From NCBI GenBank assembly GCA_017465085.1, contig JAFTWW010000010.1:38080-102079 (forward strand): a stretch of DNA of 64,000 nucleotides, written 5' to 3'. Shown here piece after piece: positions 34,400 to 42,568 of the stretch (positions are counted from its first letter, which is position 1; each line of letters begins with the position of its first letter). Under the pieces are notes generated by a model. It did no database searches, was not told where the DNA came from, and saw only the letters and a list, made by a program, of their open reading frames with translations. A program made the position numbers and the translations under genes. The stretch comes from Clostridia bacterium (GTDB taxonomy: Bacteria > Bacillota > Clostridia > Oscillospirales > Acutalibacteraceae).

Positions 34400-35262
34400 T
34401 GATGCAATTCTCCTATCCAACCCGCAATATCAGTGCTCTGGAAGGTATAATCAAGAGGCTTTTGGTAAACCGTTTCGTAGATATTCTTTTTTAACATATA
34501 ATCGGTTTTGCAAAGCTCTCGACTGCTTTCCCTGACGCTTTTTTTGGAATCAGGAGTTAAAACATCAAGAATATGTATTTTATATCTGACCTTATGGAAG
34601 CTTTCGGTATCTAACTCTTCTTCATCCTGCATCTCAACAAAGCAGGAAATAACGGGCAAATTTAATTTAGCGGCGTAATAGAATGCACCTCGCATAGCAG
34701 GCCGCGGCTTACGATAATTAAACCACATCTCCTGCTCGGGATAAATGAGTACAAACTCATCATTATCGGTAAGCTCTTTAATAATACTAGTAAGGTCACG
34801 GTATATGTAATGATGGTCCTCGCCAAGAGGAATAGTATCGGCATAATTCATCAGAAATCCAATAATTCCATCCATAGCAAAATTTCGTTGCTGACTTACT
34901 ATATTTATTCGCTTTTTACCAAGCTTCTTTGCAATCAATCTTACCATAGTATTATCAAGCGGAGAAAAGTGATTACTTGTGATTATGGCGCCGCCCTTAA
35001 GATCTTTAACCTTATCAATGCCGATTATCTCGGTATCTTTATTAACTACACACGTCATAAAATCCGCAAGTTTTCTAGCCGCAAAGCTTTTAAGCTTATA
35101 AGAAGATGTTTTACGGCAGGTGAGATATTTATTTATTATCTCTTCTCCCTGCTCCTTTGTGATAACGGGATCGTTAGTTTCTACCTTACGTATAAACTCA
35201 CCACTGTTGGAAGCCTTGGCTATATTTTTAATTACCTCTTCCCTATTTGCGCCTATAATCAT
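34396..35262 (-). CDS. PlsC-like acyltransferase
   Basis: A 288-residue protein with a canonical HX4D box in TSNHFSPLDNT (about residues 95-105), NIVSQQRNF and VLIYPEQEMWFNYRKPRPA in place of PEGTR. There is an N-terminal domain of about 60 residues ahead of the acyltransferase. It overlaps the GT8 gene upstream by 4 bases. With its neighbour it gives the operon two related but divergent acyltransferases, which fits assembly of an acylated glycolipid or surface glycan. Confidence 0.78.
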   Translation of the reverse strand: MIIGANREEVIKNIAKASNSGEFIRKVETNDPVITKEQGEEIINKYLTCRKTSSYKLKSFAARKLADFMTCVVNKDTEIIGIDKVKDLKGGAIITSNHFSPLDNTMVRLIAKKLGKKRINIVSQQRNFAMDGIIGFLMNYADTIPLGEDHHYIYRDLTSIIKELTDNDEFVLIYPEQEMWFNYRKPRPAMRGAFYYAAKLNLPVISCFVEMQDEEELDTESFHKVRYKIHILDVLTPDSKKSVRESSRELCKTDYMLKKNIYETVYQKPLDYTFQSTDIAGWIGELHQ

Positions 35263-36212
35263 AATCTTACCTTTACACCACTTTCGAATATCTTCTTGAA
35301 GGTAATTTTGTTATTGCATATTTGCGCTCCTCTGTTCACCAGGAGCTCTAAACACTCACTGTCAGCCTTTTTCTGTTCATCTGAATATGATGCCTTATAA
35401 TTCTTCGCCTCATTATAATAACCGCTATCCTCGGAATATTGCCAAAAATATTCTCCATACTGAATATCATCATAGCACCAAGGTTTTGAAAAAAGGTTGT
35501 AATGAACTATATTGAGCTTACTAAGAGGCTCAGCCTTATCGTTTGGCATAGCATCCCAGCTTTCATCAAGATAAAGAATTTTACCGCTGCAAATAGCATT
35601 AAGATAATCCTGATCAGGAGCTATGCAATCAAAATGATATGTATTAAGCAGATTCAAAAAATGCTTATCAAATTCTTTTTCTCTAAGCGCTTTTAGGTTC
35701 ATCAATAAAACGCCCGAGTTAATATATTTGTGCTTATCAACACCAACCGCTTCCTCCATATATGCGGCGAGGGGCGGTACTTCCACAACGGATTTATCGG
35801 CGCAAGCGCCTATATAGTTATCGCCGAGCTCAATCCGGAATAAATCTGCTAGATCACCTAAAACAACAACATCACTATCTATGTAAATCGCTTTATCATA
35901 CTCAGGAAACATATTTGGAATAAATAGGCGGAAATAAATAGTCAGTGTAAAATAATCGCAACGAAGCCTGTTGGACATAGTATCGGTTATGCTTTCCAGT
36001 CCCTTTTCCATTGGTACAAATTCTATATCGAAGTTATCGGTTTTAAGACTTGACAAACGGCTTATATTCTCATCGCTTAGTTCCTGATATAAAACTATGG
36101 CTTTATATCTATTTTGTGGCTTACTGTTCTTTATAGCAGAATTCAGGGCCGCTGCAAGAAACGGAGCGTAGCCATCATCGATTGAGAAAAAAATCGGTAT
36201 TTCTTTAATCAT
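35259..36212 (-). CDS. Glycosyltransferase family 8 protein
   Basis: A 317-residue GT8 (LgtC/glycogenin-like) enzyme. The N-terminal IPIFFSIDDGYAPFLAAALNS starts the nucleotide-sugar fold. The catalytic DxD is in KAIYIDSDVVVLGDLADL, followed by YINSGVLLMNL and DQDYLN. It transfers glucose or galactose from UDP-sugar with retention of configuration. It is the second gene of the operon, overlapping its neighbours by 4 bases on each side. Confidence 0.88.
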   Translation of the reverse strand: MIKEIPIFFSIDDGYAPFLAAALNSAIKNSKPQNRYKAIVLYQELSDENISRLSSLKTDNFDIEFVPMEKGLESITDTMSNRLRCDYFTLTIYFRLFIPNMFPEYDKAIYIDSDVVVLGDLADLFRIELGDNYIGACADKSVVEVPPLAAYMEEAVGVDKHKYINSGVLLMNLKALREKEFDKHFLNLLNTYHFDCIAPDQDYLNAICSGKILYLDESWDAMPNDKAEPLSKLNIVHYNLFSKPWCYDDIQYGEYFWQYSEDSGYYNEAKNYKASYSDEQKKADSECLELLVNRGAQICNNKITFKKIFESGVKVRL

Positions 36213-37033
36213 AAAATCTTCTCCTTAGCATTCATATATTCATCAAGGATTTCATCGTATTCATTTATTTTAAGAATATTATGAACATTATCTACTTGCC
36301 ATGGCTTAACCGAAACAGTATGAAAAAAAGGAAAGAATCTGAAGCTTGTGGTAAAATGTTGTAAAACAGTATCTTTCTTAAGTTTTCTCTGTTCGTTAAA
36401 TTTTCGAGGCAGAATTGCTTTGTTTATTGATAGTTTGTTTATTGCAGATTGATCGGGCATAAACATTTTCTTTTCGCGGCAGTACCCTCTGCATTTTTCA
36501 AACAAGCCCCGCTCCTTAATTTTTTTAAGATTGAGGAGCAAGACGCCAGAATTTATGTAATCGAATCTAAAAATGTTCTTTTTGAAAAACCATTTGCCGT
36601 AATAATCAAGCACGCCCGCAATCTCAAAATCTTCAATATCAAAAGCGTATAAATCTTCAATGCCATTACGGCAGATTACATCGTTATCAAGATAAAGAAT
36701 TTTTTCGGGCAGATCAGCTACCAAATCCGCATACAGCCTTAACATACAACACGGAGTAAAGCGAGTCCCCATATTAGCAGTTGGCGGAAATTCATTAAAC
36801 AATTGAGTAATATCCAAAAGCTTAACTGTACTTTCCTTGTTATATTCTTTAATTTGAATTTCAAGGGAGGCTTCAAATTCATTTTCAATGGGATATACTT
36901 TTTTATCTTCAAGCTCAATACCTGCGGTAAGAATAAAAACATTTATCGGCCTTAGGTAATCCTTGCAGATTGATAGACAGGAAATAAGAACGCCATCCTT
37001 AATATTTCTATCACCACAAAACAAAATATTCAT
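36209..37033 (-). CDS. Glycosyltransferase family 8 protein (divergent)
   Basis: A 274-residue GT8 homologue beginning NILFCGDRNIKDGVLISCL. The metal site is ILYLDNDVICRNGIEDLY (DND), followed by YINSGVLLLNLKKI and MPDQSAINKL. It is shorter than its neighbour and differs at the N-terminus, so it probably adds a different sugar. It is the first gene of the four-gene operon, with an excellent AAAGGAGG site and a promoter TTGATT-17-TATAAT about 30-60 bases upstream. Confidence 0.85.
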   Translation of the reverse strand: MNILFCGDRNIKDGVLISCLSICKDYLRPINVFILTAGIELEDKKVYPIENEFEASLEIQIKEYNKESTVKLLDITQLFNEFPPTANMGTRFTPCCMLRLYADLVADLPEKILYLDNDVICRNGIEDLYAFDIEDFEIAGVLDYYGKWFFKKNIFRFDYINSGVLLLNLKKIKERGLFEKCRGYCREKKMFMPDQSAINKLSINKAILPRKFNEQRKLKKDTVLQHFTTSFRFFPFFHTVSVKPWQVDNVHNILKINEYDEILDEYMNAKEKIL

Positions 37034-37118
37034 AGCCTACCTCCTTTGAAAAGCATTATATAAGTCTTAATTCAAACAATCAATCTATTGTGAGAAAACT
37101 CAAATATACCCATAAAAA

Positions 37119-37158
37119 TATTCACAGTAGAGGAAAAGTAAGGACTCTACTGTGAATA
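37119..37158 (-). terminator. Terminator of degV (bidirectional)
   Basis: TATTCACAGTAGAG / CTCTACTGTGAATA, perfect 14-bp stem with a 12-nt loop. It separates degV from the GT8 operon promoter. Confidence 0.8.
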
Positions 37159-37169
37159 GAAATTACGCA

Positions 37170-38018
37170 TTAGGCCTTGTTTTTGAAATATGCAGCGGCA
37201 ACAACACCTGGGCCTGTATGGGTACCGATAACGCCACCTACAATGGTATATCTCAGCTTATCCACGCCGTTTTCCCAAAGGTATGCGCTATCTTCGATAT
37301 ATTTTTTAAGAAGCGCATCGGAAAGACCTGTATATCCCAATAATATAGGCTTGCTGAAATCCACACCGCCTGAGTTTTCAATTTCTTTAACAAGAAGATT
37401 GTTGCCTTGCTTTGAGCCTCTCGCTTTACCGATGATTTCAACGGCGCCATCACTTATCTCAACAACGGGTTTGATGGAGAGCAATCCTCCCGCGATAGCA
37501 GTAGTAGCAGAAATCCTACCGCCTTTCTTTAGATACTCAAGGGTATCAAGCATTGCTATTATTCTAAGATTTTCTCTTTCCTCTTCTAAAACCTTTGCAA
37601 TATCTTTGGCGGCAAAACCCATATCAGCTAATGAAAGCGCCACCTCGGTTAAGATTCCCGTTCCTATGGCAACCGATTTGCTATCAACAACAAACACCTT
37701 GCCCTCATAATCAGCCGCAGCCAGAGAGGCGCTCTGATAGGTACCCGAAAGCTTTGAAGAAAGGGTTATAACAACACAGGTATCTCCCCTTGCGGTAAGC
37801 TCTTCATAAACTTTCATAAAGGCATCAGGCGAGGGCTGACTTGTTGAGGGTAATTCATCGCACTCCACAAGTTTTTCATAAAACTGGTTATGGTCAATAT
37901 CAATACCATCCATATACTCTTTATCGCCAAAACGGATAATGAGCGGAACAACTGTTAATCTCTCTTTAATATCAGGTGTAACATCAGTAGATGAATCAAC
38001 AATAATTTTAACTGACAT
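37170..38018 (-). CDS. DegV family fatty-acid-binding protein (FakB type)
   Basis: A 282-residue protein. VKIIVDSSTDVTPD, then STSQPSPDAF and TLSSKLSGTYQSA, mark the lipid-binding DegV fold. GGRISATTA and the C-terminal GPGVVAAAYF are typical. Such proteins present exogenous fatty acids to the kinase FakA, which makes acyl-phosphate for phospholipid synthesis. FakA is not in the window. Two copies of a palindrome lie on its promoter. It diverges from copA across a 160-base gap. Confidence 0.92.
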   Translation of the reverse strand: MSVKIIVDSSTDVTPDIKERLTVVPLIIRFGDKEYMDGIDIDHNQFYEKLVECDELPSTSQPSPDAFMKVYEELTARGDTCVVITLSSKLSGTYQSASLAAADYEGKVFVVDSKSVAIGTGILTEVALSLADMGFAAKDIAKVLEEERENLRIIAMLDTLEYLKKGGRISATTAIAGGLLSIKPVVEISDGAVEIIGKARGSKQGNNLLVKEIENSGGVDFSKPILLGYTGLSDALLKKYIEDSAYLWENGVDKLRYTIVGGVIGTHTGPGVVAAAYFKNKA

Positions 38019-38063
38019 ATATCTATCTCCTTATGCAAGAATTGTTTCAAATTAGCCTCTATG

Positions 38064-38122
38064 CTTGTTGAAATATCAACAAGGTGTATTATACTACAAA
38101 CTTGTTGATTTGTCAACAAGTT
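38064..38122 (-). promoter_or_regulatory. degV promoter with two CTTGTTGA-N4-TCAACAAG operators
   Basis: On the minus strand: TTGACA (38111-38116), 17 bp, TATAAT (38088-38093). One palindrome (38101-38120, arms extend to 10 bp at 38099-38122) covers the -35 box. A second (38064-38083) lies just beyond the -10 box over the transcription start. This is the layout of a repressor that blocks both binding and escape. The same arms precede the E2-like gene. Confidence 0.8.
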
Positions 38123-38132
38123 AGAAAACTAC

Positions 38133-38161
38133 TTGAAATATACCCCCAGGGAGTATATAAT
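38133..38161 (+). promoter_or_regulatory. copA promoter with CsoR operator in the spacer
   Basis: TTGAAA (38133-38138), 17 bp, TATAAT (38156-38161). The near-perfect inverted repeat TATACCCCC-A-GGGAGTATA (38139-38157) fills the spacer. It matches the G/C-tract flanked by TA-rich arms that CsoR repressors bind. The regulator encoded downstream probably acts here and is released by Cu(I). Confidence 0.85.
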
Positions 38162-38178
38162 ATATTTGAGGTGTTGAT

Positions 38179-40380
38179 ATGAAAACCGAAACCTATAAAA
38201 TAACAGGTATGCACTGCGCCGCTTGTTCAAGCGCGGTGGCAAGAGTTATGTCAAGGCTTGATGGCGTTAGTAGCTGCGAAGTTAATCTGATGACCGAAAA
38301 AATGACCGTTAGCTATAACGAAAAGAAGGTAACTCTTAAGGATTTTACCCGTGTAATCGAAAAAGCGGGATTTGGTATTGAAACCTGTGATGCCCCGAAA
38401 ACTAAGGAGGCGCGATACGATTCCCGCGGTTTAATTATTGCAGGAATTTTAAGCATTATACTTCTTTATATTTCTATGGGGCAAATGTTTTTCAAAAATC
38501 TTCCGGTACCCCACTTTGCCAATATGAATACAAATCCCTTAGGTTTTGCCTTAACACAAATTATTCTATGCATTCCCGTGATGATTATCGGCAGGAAATT
38601 TTTCACTGTTGGTTTCGCTTCACTATTTAAGGGCAATCCAAATATGGATACATTGGTAGCGGTTGGCGCTACCGCCTCCTTCATATATAGTTTATATATG
38701 ACCTTTTCTGTTACTGCAAACAATCACGCTGTTCATAATCTTTATTTCGAATCAGTAGCCGTTGTTATAACCTTAATAATGCTCGGCAAATATTTTGAGC
38801 AAGGCAGTAAAGAAAAAACCAAGGCGGCCATCAGCAAGCTTTTATCCCTCGCTCCCGATATTGCTCATCTGAAAAATAACGATACCGTAACAGATGTGCC
38901 AACAAGCAACGTTAAGGTTACCGATATTCTTCTTGTAAAAGCGGGAGAAAAATTCCCTCTTGATGCTAAAATTATAGATGGAGAAACAAATGTTGATGAA
39001 TCGATGCTAACAGGCGAAAGCCTTCCAGTTGCCAAAGCAATCGGTGATACGGTAACGGGGGGAAGCCTTAATATAAGCGGAAATGTTTATGTTGAGGTAA
39101 TAAGAATCGGCGATGATACAACACTTGCCAAAATCGTAAGGTTTGTTGAGGATGCTCAAGCCAAAAAGGCGCCGATATCTAAAACTGCCGATAAGGTTGC
39201 AGGCGTTTTTGTTCCCGTTGTTATGAGTATTGCCATAATATCTGCTATTATTTGGCTAATGGCAGGAGAAGACTTTTCATTTGCCGTTAAAATCTTTACA
39301 AGCGTTCTTGTAATTGCTTGTCCTTGCGCATTAGGTCTTGCTACACCCACCGCTGTTATGGTAGGAACAGGGCTTGGAGCCTCCAACGGAATTCTCATAA
39401 GAAACGGTGAGGCACTTGAAACCACACATAAAATCAAGGCGGCTGTTTTTGATAAAACAGGCACTCTTACAAAGGGCAAACCCGAAATTACGGATATTTA
39501 TACAGAAGATGAAAATAAGCTTATATTCCTTGCCGCATCGGCCGAGTCCGCCGCAAACCACCCCTTAGCTCACGCCGTTCTCAAATTTGCAGAAGATAAA
39601 GCAATCAATTACGTTGCGCCGCAAAGCAGTGAAAATATCGCAGGTAAGGGTGTAATCGCCACAGTTGATAAAACACAGGTTATTGTAGGCAAGAAAGGCT
39701 TTTTAACAGACAACGGAGTAGATACCTCCAAATTCGATAAAAAGGCTACAGAGCTTGAAAAGGCAGGCAAAACCGTTATGTATATATCGGAGAATGAATC
39801 GATATTAGGTATCATAGCTGTTTCAGACCGACTTAAAGATGACTCCGCAAAAGCCTTCGCAAAACTAAAAGAAATGAATATCAAGCGGATAATTCTATCG
39901 GGAGATAATAAAATAAGCGCCGAATATATCGGCAACCTGCTAGATGCCGACGAGGTTTACTCACAGGTATTGCCTACCGAAAAGGCGGATGTTATTAACG
40001 AAATCAGAGAAAAATATGGCGAGGTTCTTATGGTTGGTGATGGCATCAATGATGCTCCTGCGCTTACAACTGCAGATATAGGTTGCGCCATCGGCTCCGG
40101 CAGTGATATTGCAATCGAATCGGCAGATATTGTGTTGATGAAGAATAGCCCCTTAGATGTGGCAAGAGCCATAACTTTAAGCCGCCTTACCATGCGAACT
40201 ATAAAGCAAAATTTATTCTGGGCATTTTGTTACAATGTTATCTGTATTCCGATAGCGGCAGGCGTTTTACACATTTTCTCAGGTCCCCTGCTTAGTCCGA
40301 TGATTGCGGGACTTGCCATGTCGCTAAGCTCAGTTTGTGTGGTAACAAATGCATTAAGGCTGCGAGGTAAAAGATTATGA
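38179..40380 (+). CDS. copA: Copper-exporting P1B-type ATPase CopA
   Basis: A 733-residue P-type ATPase. There is one N-terminal heavy-metal domain (GMHCAACSS, residues 10-18). The actuator loop has DESMLTGESLPV, the membrane metal site is CPC in ACPCALGLATPTA, the phosphorylation motif is DKTGTLTKG, and HP and GDGINDAPAL are present in the nucleotide and hinge regions. CPC predicts Cu(I) specificity. It pumps copper out of the cytoplasm. It overlaps csoR by 4 bases. Confidence 0.96.
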   Translation: MKTETYKITGMHCAACSSAVARVMSRLDGVSSCEVNLMTEKMTVSYNEKKVTLKDFTRVIEKAGFGIETCDAPKTKEARYDSRGLIIAGILSIILLYISMGQMFFKNLPVPHFANMNTNPLGFALTQIILCIPVMIIGRKFFTVGFASLFKGNPNMDTLVAVGATASFIYSLYMTFSVTANNHAVHNLYFESVAVVITLIMLGKYFEQGSKEKTKAAISKLLSLAPDIAHLKNNDTVTDVPTSNVKVTDILLVKAGEKFPLDAKIIDGETNVDESMLTGESLPVAKAIGDTVTGGSLNISGNVYVEVIRIGDDTTLAKIVRFVEDAQAKKAPISKTADKVAGVFVPVVMSIAIISAIIWLMAGEDFSFAVKIFTSVLVIACPCALGLATPTAVMVGTGLGASNGILIRNGEALETTHKIKAAVFDKTGTLTKGKPEITDIYTEDENKLIFLAASAESAANHPLAHAVLKFAEDKAINYVAPQSSENIAGKGVIATVDKTQVIVGKKGFLTDNGVDTSKFDKKATELEKAGKTVMYISENESILGIIAVSDRLKDDSAKAFAKLKEMNIKRIILSGDNKISAEYIGNLLDADEVYSQVLPTEKADVINEIREKYGEVLMVGDGINDAPALTTADIGCAIGSGSDIAIESADIVLMKNSPLDVARAITLSRLTMRTIKQNLFWAFCYNVICIPIAAGVLHIFSGPLLSPMIAGLAMSLSSVCVVTNALRLRGKRL

Positions 40381-40673
40381 GTGAATGCTGCAAGAAAACA
40401 GTACGCTGTGATGATGTTAAAAAATCTCTTTCTAATCGCGTAAACAGAATTGAGGGACAGATTTCAGGCATCAAAAATATGATCGAGGATGATAGATACT
40501 GCATTGATATTCTCAATCAGATTGAAGCAGTCAGAGCGGCTCTCGGCTCACTTGAGAGCGTTATATTATGTAACCATATAAATAACTGTGTAGCAGACGG
40601 GATTAAACATAACGATTCGCAAATAGTTTCCGAGCTTGCTAAAACGGTTGAAAAATTTATAAAAAAAGGATGA
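40377..40673 (+). CDS. csoR: CsoR family copper-sensing repressor
   Basis: A 98-residue four-helix CsoR/RcnR-family protein. The copper ligands are visible as Cys in RYCIDIL (about residue 42) and H-x3-C in CNHINNC, the C-H-C set of Cu(I) sensors. RVNRIEGQISGIKNMI is the family DNA-binding helix. Copper binding should release it from the palindrome at 38139-38157. An extra N-terminal CC pair and C at residue 11 are unusual. It is the second gene of the operon. Confidence 0.92.
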   Translation: MSECCKKTVRCDDVKKSLSNRVNRIEGQISGIKNMIEDDRYCIDILNQIEAVRAALGSLESVILCNHINNCVADGIKHNDSQIVSELAKTVEKFIKKG

Positions 40674-40679
40674 AATGAT

Positions 40680-40877
40680 ATGGAAAGAAAGATTTATGTA
40701 CCCGATATGCACTGTGAAAACTGTGTTAGGAGGATTGACAACGCTCTTAAGGAAATAAAAATTACGGCAACAGTTAACCTCGAAACTAAAACAGTAACCG
40801 TTTCTGGATGTGAGCATTGTTATAAAAAAGCCTTCGATGAAATTTACGATTTAGGTTTCACTCCAGAAAACGCATAA
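40680..40877 (+). CDS. copZ: CopZ-like copper chaperone
   Basis: A 65-residue heavy-metal-associated domain. The metal loop is DMHCENCVRRI. Met precedes the first Cys, as in CopZ, and the beta-alpha-beta-beta-alpha-beta pattern is complete (VNLETKTVTVSG). It carries Cu(I) to CopA. It is third in the operon, 6 bases after csoR. A second Cys-x2-His-Cys motif (GCEHCYKK) in the C-terminal half is unusual for CopZ. Confidence 0.88.
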   Translation: MERKIYVPDMHCENCVRRIDNALKEIKITATVNLETKTVTVSGCEHCYKKAFDEIYDLGFTPENA

Positions 40878-40914
40878 AAATTAAACCGTCATTAAAAATG
40901 ACGGTTTAATTTTT
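40878..40914. terminator. Bidirectional terminator between copZ and the acyltransferase
   Basis: A perfect 16-bp inverted repeat (AAATTAAACCGTCATT and its complement) around a 3-base loop, followed by T runs in both directions. Confidence 0.88.
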
Positions 40915-40923
40915 TCTTTATAC

Positions 40924-42117
40924 TTATAATCCTAAAAACTTCTCATCTATTTCTTCAGAATTTAAGTTTTTATATCTGTAATATATATTCATATATTTAA
41001 GCGCATTAAAACGCTTATCACCCTTGAACTGATAAAGCGCATCATCAGTGTAAATATTAAGCTTATTTTTACCGAGCACAGTAACGGCGTTTATCACGCT
41101 AAAATCAAAGGTAAGCTCACCAACGGTAATTTTATTTCCATAAAGCCGCGCGGTTAAATCAGCATTCAAAAGCTCTCTATTCTTGAATACATTTATCTTT
41201 GAAAGGGCTATTTTATCGGTGTAAATAGGCGCATTTATGTAATCATTAACATTGAGATTATTTATGAAATCGCATTGAAAATCATACCATTCTCCAACAA
41301 AATTAAAGGGGAACCCGCCGTTTTTACTCTCAAGCTCTTTTGTGGGAAGATGCTTAATTTCTTCACCGCATTTTTTACATTTTATAACATCTCCGTTGCT
41401 TTCAAACTCCGAAAGGCCACATTTATGGCATACATAAAAAACTCTCTCGAGACATTCGGCATTTTTTTTATGAAAAAATTTGCCGCCGAGCCCTGCTTCG
41501 TTAACAGCAAGCCCATCTTTAATGACAGAAAAAAGTTCTTCGTTAGACATTGATTTATATTCTTCGGGCTCGATTACCTTGGATACATACCCCATCATTT
41601 TGCCTTTACGGACAACATCACTCCATCTTGGATGGACACCGTATCCGCCCTCAATTCGATAAAGGGCAATAGGTAGCTTAAGTTTTTTAGCCAAGGGAGC
41701 AATAGCGGGGTTCATAAAAACGGGTTTACCATCATACGTTCTGTTTCCTTCGGGTGCTATGGCAATGGTACCTCCCTCGCGGGCAACACGGATGCAGTTC
41801 ATTACGGCAGAAGCATCGGTAGTTTGTTTCCTGATAGGAATCGGCGCCACGAGAAATTTTATAAGAGTGGAAACAAACCCTTGTGAAAATAAATCCTCAC
41901 TTGCAACATAGTAGATAGGGCCCTTAAAGGCCATACCAACAAAAAACTGATCAAATGCTGTTTGATGGTTGAAGAGAACTAAATAGGATCTATTCCCCTG
42001 CTCTTTGAATTTTTCAATTTTAATACCGTATTTGAAAACACTGTATGGTTTAAGAATTAAATAAGCAAGGCGAGTAATGATTTTGTGCCTCGTTTTCATC
42101 CATTTTTTCTTAGCCAT
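40924..42117 (-). CDS. PlsC-like acyltransferase with a zinc ribbon and C-terminal extension
   Basis: A 397-residue protein, much longer than PlsC (about 240). Residues 1-210 are the acyltransferase with the canonical boxes NHQTAFD and APEGNRTYDG. A four-Cys zinc ribbon follows (CHKCG, then CKKCG about 12 residues later, around residues 230-252). A C-terminal domain of about 140 residues, with many short strands (VNDYINAPIYTDKIALSKI), resembles nothing I recognise. It probably acylates lysophosphatidic acid or a related lipid. Monocistronic. Confidence 0.78.
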   Translation of the reverse strand: MAKKKWMKTRHKIITRLAYLILKPYSVFKYGIKIEKFKEQGNRSYLVLFNHQTAFDQFFVGMAFKGPIYYVASEDLFSQGFVSTLIKFLVAPIPIRKQTTDASAVMNCIRVAREGGTIAIAPEGNRTYDGKPVFMNPAIAPLAKKLKLPIALYRIEGGYGVHPRWSDVVRKGKMMGYVSKVIEPEEYKSMSNEELFSVIKDGLAVNEAGLGGKFFHKKNAECLERVFYVCHKCGLSEFESNGDVIKCKKCGEEIKHLPTKELESKNGGFPFNFVGEWYDFQCDFINNLNVNDYINAPIYTDKIALSKINVFKNRELLNADLTARLYGNKITVGELTFDFSVINAVTVLGKNKLNIYTDDALYQFKGDKRFNALKYMNIYYRYKNLNSEEIDEKFLGL

Positions 42118-42179
42118 AATTCACCGCCATCCGAAAATATATAACCATTATATAGTATTTATTATTAAATATCAAGAAG

Positions 42180-42209
42180 AAAAGCGGTTGCCGCGCGGCA
42201 ACCGCTTTT
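42180..42209 (-). terminator. Terminator of the spoVM transcript
   Basis: AAAAGCGGTTGCC-GCGC-GGCAACCGCTTTT is a perfect 13-bp stem beginning one base past the spoVM stop. Confidence 0.9.
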
Positions 42210-42210
42210 C

Positions 42211-42294
42211 TCAAACATTTTGCTTTTTTATACCAAAAATCAATCGTAAAATACCGCCGAATACTTTCGGGATTTTAATAAGTACAACTTTCAT
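42211..42294 (-). CDS. spoVM: Stage V sporulation protein M (27 residues)
   Basis: A 27-codon ORF. GGAGG lies 7 bases before the ATG and a strong terminator follows the stop. The product starts MKVVLIKIPKVFGGILRLIF and ends with a basic tail. Bacillus subtilis SpoVM is 26 residues with the same pattern: M-K, K-x-P near residue 9, a Gly-Gly, and an amphipathic helix with a basic C-terminus. SpoVM senses forespore membrane curvature and anchors SpoIVA for coat assembly. It is too short for routine gene calling. It is 17 bases downstream of the 47-residue ORF and probably co-transcribed. Confidence 0.88.
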   Translation of the reverse strand: MKVVLIKIPKVFGGILRLIFGIKKQNV

Positions 42295-42310
42295 AAATCT
42301 GCCTCCGTTC

Positions 42311-42454
42311 TCATTTTGCACAGGAAAAGCCAAGAATAATTACCCAGATGGCTAAAACTGCCACCAAAAATCGCGGAGGGCAAAAGCAACTAATCAGAAG
42401 ACCCACCGCAAAGGTTACCGCCACAATCCCCTTATTGAAATTACATCTTCTCAT
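42311..42454 (-). CDS. Small membrane protein of 47 residues, conserved-looking hypothetical
   Basis: ATG 42454 follows GGGAGGGAG at 3-5 bases. The product begins MRRCNFNKGIVAVTFAVGLL and contains CFCPPRFLV and a second hydrophobic stretch (VAVLAIWVIILGFS), so two short helices are likely, separated by the Cys-Pro-Pro turn. There are four Cys. It lies just upstream of spoVM in the same direction and so may be a sporulation membrane peptide. Small clostridial proteins with a similar CxPP turn and no function are known to me, but I cannot confirm homology. Confidence 0.65.
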   Translation of the reverse strand: MRRCNFNKGIVAVTFAVGLLISCFCPPRFLVAVLAIWVIILGFSCAK

Positions 42455-42532
42455 ATTCTCCCTCCCGATATTACATAATATAATTTTCAGGAAAAAATGT
42501 TACTTATTAAATAAAATTTCATTAAAAAAAAA

Positions 42533-42559
42533 AAATCAGCCGCAAAAAGCGGCTGATTT
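42533..42559 (-). terminator. Terminator of the glycosidase operon
   Basis: AAATCAGCCGC-AAAAA-GCGGCTGATTT, perfect 11-bp stem. On the minus strand it is followed by a run of about twelve T. Confidence 0.92.
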
Positions 42560-42568
42560 ATATTTTAA

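Noticed and set aside
38058-38125. CRISPR-like repeat from the two degV palindromes
   Set aside because: Only two copies of a 20-bp palindrome exist, 37 bases apart start to start, sitting on a promoter. A CRISPR array needs several longer repeats with similar spacers and cas genes.
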